Of a stretch of DNA of 22,804 nt, positions 22,309-22,804 are shown piece by piece. Positions within the stretch are counted from its first letter, which is position 1, and every line of letters begins with the position of its first letter. The notes beneath the pieces are model-generated. The model worked only from the letters and a program-made list of their open reading frames with translations, was not told the origin of the DNA and made no database searches. Position numbers and translations under genes: made by a program. This DNA is from SKVL01 sp051747785 (GTDB lineage: Bacteria; Patescibacteriota; Minisyncoccia; Phycocordibacterales; CSBR16-193). Location: positions 1-22,804 of the forward strand of contig JBNJGN010000011.1 in NCBI GenBank assembly GCA_051747785.1. Direction: 5' to 3'.

Positions 22309-22380
22309 ACTTCTTTATCAAACTTACCAAGATAATCTAAGTAAGCTTCACAACATATGATAAGCACTAGGGTATTACAA
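22309..22380 (-). promoter_or_regulatory. Promoter and leader of rpsL-rpsG-fusA
   Basis: On the minus strand TTGTAA (22375-22380), a 17-base spacer and TATGTT (22352-22357) form a moderate sigma-70 promoter. The transcript would begin near 22345, by a stem CTTAC/GTAAG (22341-22345 with 22323-22327), then the word TTTGATAAAGAAGT (22309-22322), which is also in the rpsS leader. There is no Shine-Dalgarno motif. Confidence 0.5.
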
Positions 22381-22453
22381 CTTTTCAAAAAAAGCAAGTG
22401 CCCGAAGTCGCGCCCTTAACAGAAAAAGCAAAGAAATTATTAAGGAATAACGA

Positions 22454-22804
22454 CTACGGAGAAAAGAATCTCTCCAGCGCCCCTTCTATCAAGGAAACAT
22501 CTCCGGCAAAAAAGGAAAAAATCAGGACAAGCGCTCCTATGATAAAGGGAAAGATAATGTCTCCAGCCAACAGTACCAGTCCTAAAACTATGAAAAGCCC
22601 GTATCTCTCAAGGAACATACGTGCTTGCGAAACCTTAAGAGAACGCGGAAGAATATCAAAAAGTATCTTGGAGCCGTCAAGTGGGGGTATGGGGATCAAG
22701 TTAAAAATGGCAATTATAATATTTATTACCACTATCAAAGAAGCCAGAAGTATAGCGTCCTGGGACAGAACTTCCGAACCCAACCTTATAACCAGGCCAA
22801 AAAT
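22454..22804 (-). CDS. Site-2-protease-like membrane protein, C-terminal part (5' end outside window)
   Basis: The frame is open to the right edge, so the start lies outside. The visible 116 residues begin IFGLVIR and contain FNLIPIPPLDGSK (about 34-46), the conserved N-x-x-P-x-PPLDG motif of the M50B site-2 protease family, whose Asp binds the zinc. Three hydrophobic segments are visible. The HExxH motif expected in the N-terminal part is outside the window. These enzymes cut proteins inside the membrane; the substrate is unknown. The stop is followed by 162 bases to rpsL; I see no convincing terminator in them. Confidence 0.85.
   Translation of the reverse strand: MFGLVIRLGSEVLSQDAILLASLIVVINIIIAIFNLIPIPPLDGSKILFDILPRSLKVSQARMFLERYGLFIVLGLVLLAGDIIFPFIIGALVLIFSFFAGDVSLIEGALERFFSP

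Noticed and set aside
1..22804. CRISPR arrays, tRNA or rRNA genes, insertion sequences
   Set aside because: No spaced direct repeats, no tRNA TTCRA-type arms in cloverleaf context, no rRNA words and no transposase motifs were seen.

Overview
The window looks like an A+T-rich Patescibacteria (Candidate Phyla Radiation) chromosome segment, most likely Parcubacteria. Three things support this. The S10/spc ribosomal gene cluster has no uL30 gene between S5 and L15. Cellular genes are compact and ordinary start codons lack Shine-Dalgarno sequences. TGA is used as an ordinary stop, which argues against the Absconditabacteria/Gracilibacteria code. The assignment is an inference from gene content, not from a search.

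Left, plus strand (1-3087): the 3' end of an ATP-grasp gene, then a Mur-ligase-type gene (together a split cyanophycin-synthetase-like pair), then infC-rpmI-rplT and a strong terminator. A small minus-strand membrane protein gene (3116-3538) converges on that terminator.

Next comes a 660-base stretch without a gene (3539-4199). It holds the most unusual material in the window: two related, highly foldable sequence blocks with shared conserved words and different but compensating stems, separated by a perfect 14-bp bidirectional terminator. They look like two paralogous copies of a structured RNA that I do not recognise.

The rest (4200-22291) is a minus-strand translation and secretion superoperon. 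In transcription order it is rpsL-rpsG-fusA, then tuf-rpsJ-rplC-rplD-rplW-rplB, then rpsS-rplV-rpsC-rplP-rpmC-rpsQ-rplN-rplX-rplE-rpsN-rpsH-rplF-rplR-rpsE-rplO-secY-adk-map-ndk. Sequence signals cut it into three units. One promoter precedes rpsL. fusA ends in a perfect 17-bp terminator hairpin and tuf has its own TTGACA/extended -10 promoter. rplB ends in a terminator and rpsS has a near-consensus promoter (TTGACA, 17-bp spacer, TAATAT). The usual downstream genes infA, rpmJ, rpsM, rpsK, rpsD and rpoA do not follow map; ndk does. A partial site-2-protease-like gene lies upstream of rpsL.

Several intercistronic gaps in this otherwise tightly packed cluster (L5-S14, S10-L3, L16-L29, and the leaders of tuf, rpsS and rpsL) contain foldable sequence. 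These are candidates for ribosomal-protein autoregulation or mRNA stabilisation. Several proteins carry notable sequence changes: S12 has a shortened decoding-centre loop, adenylate kinase lacks the LID and the P-loop threonine, and NDK carries an insertion and a C-terminal extension.
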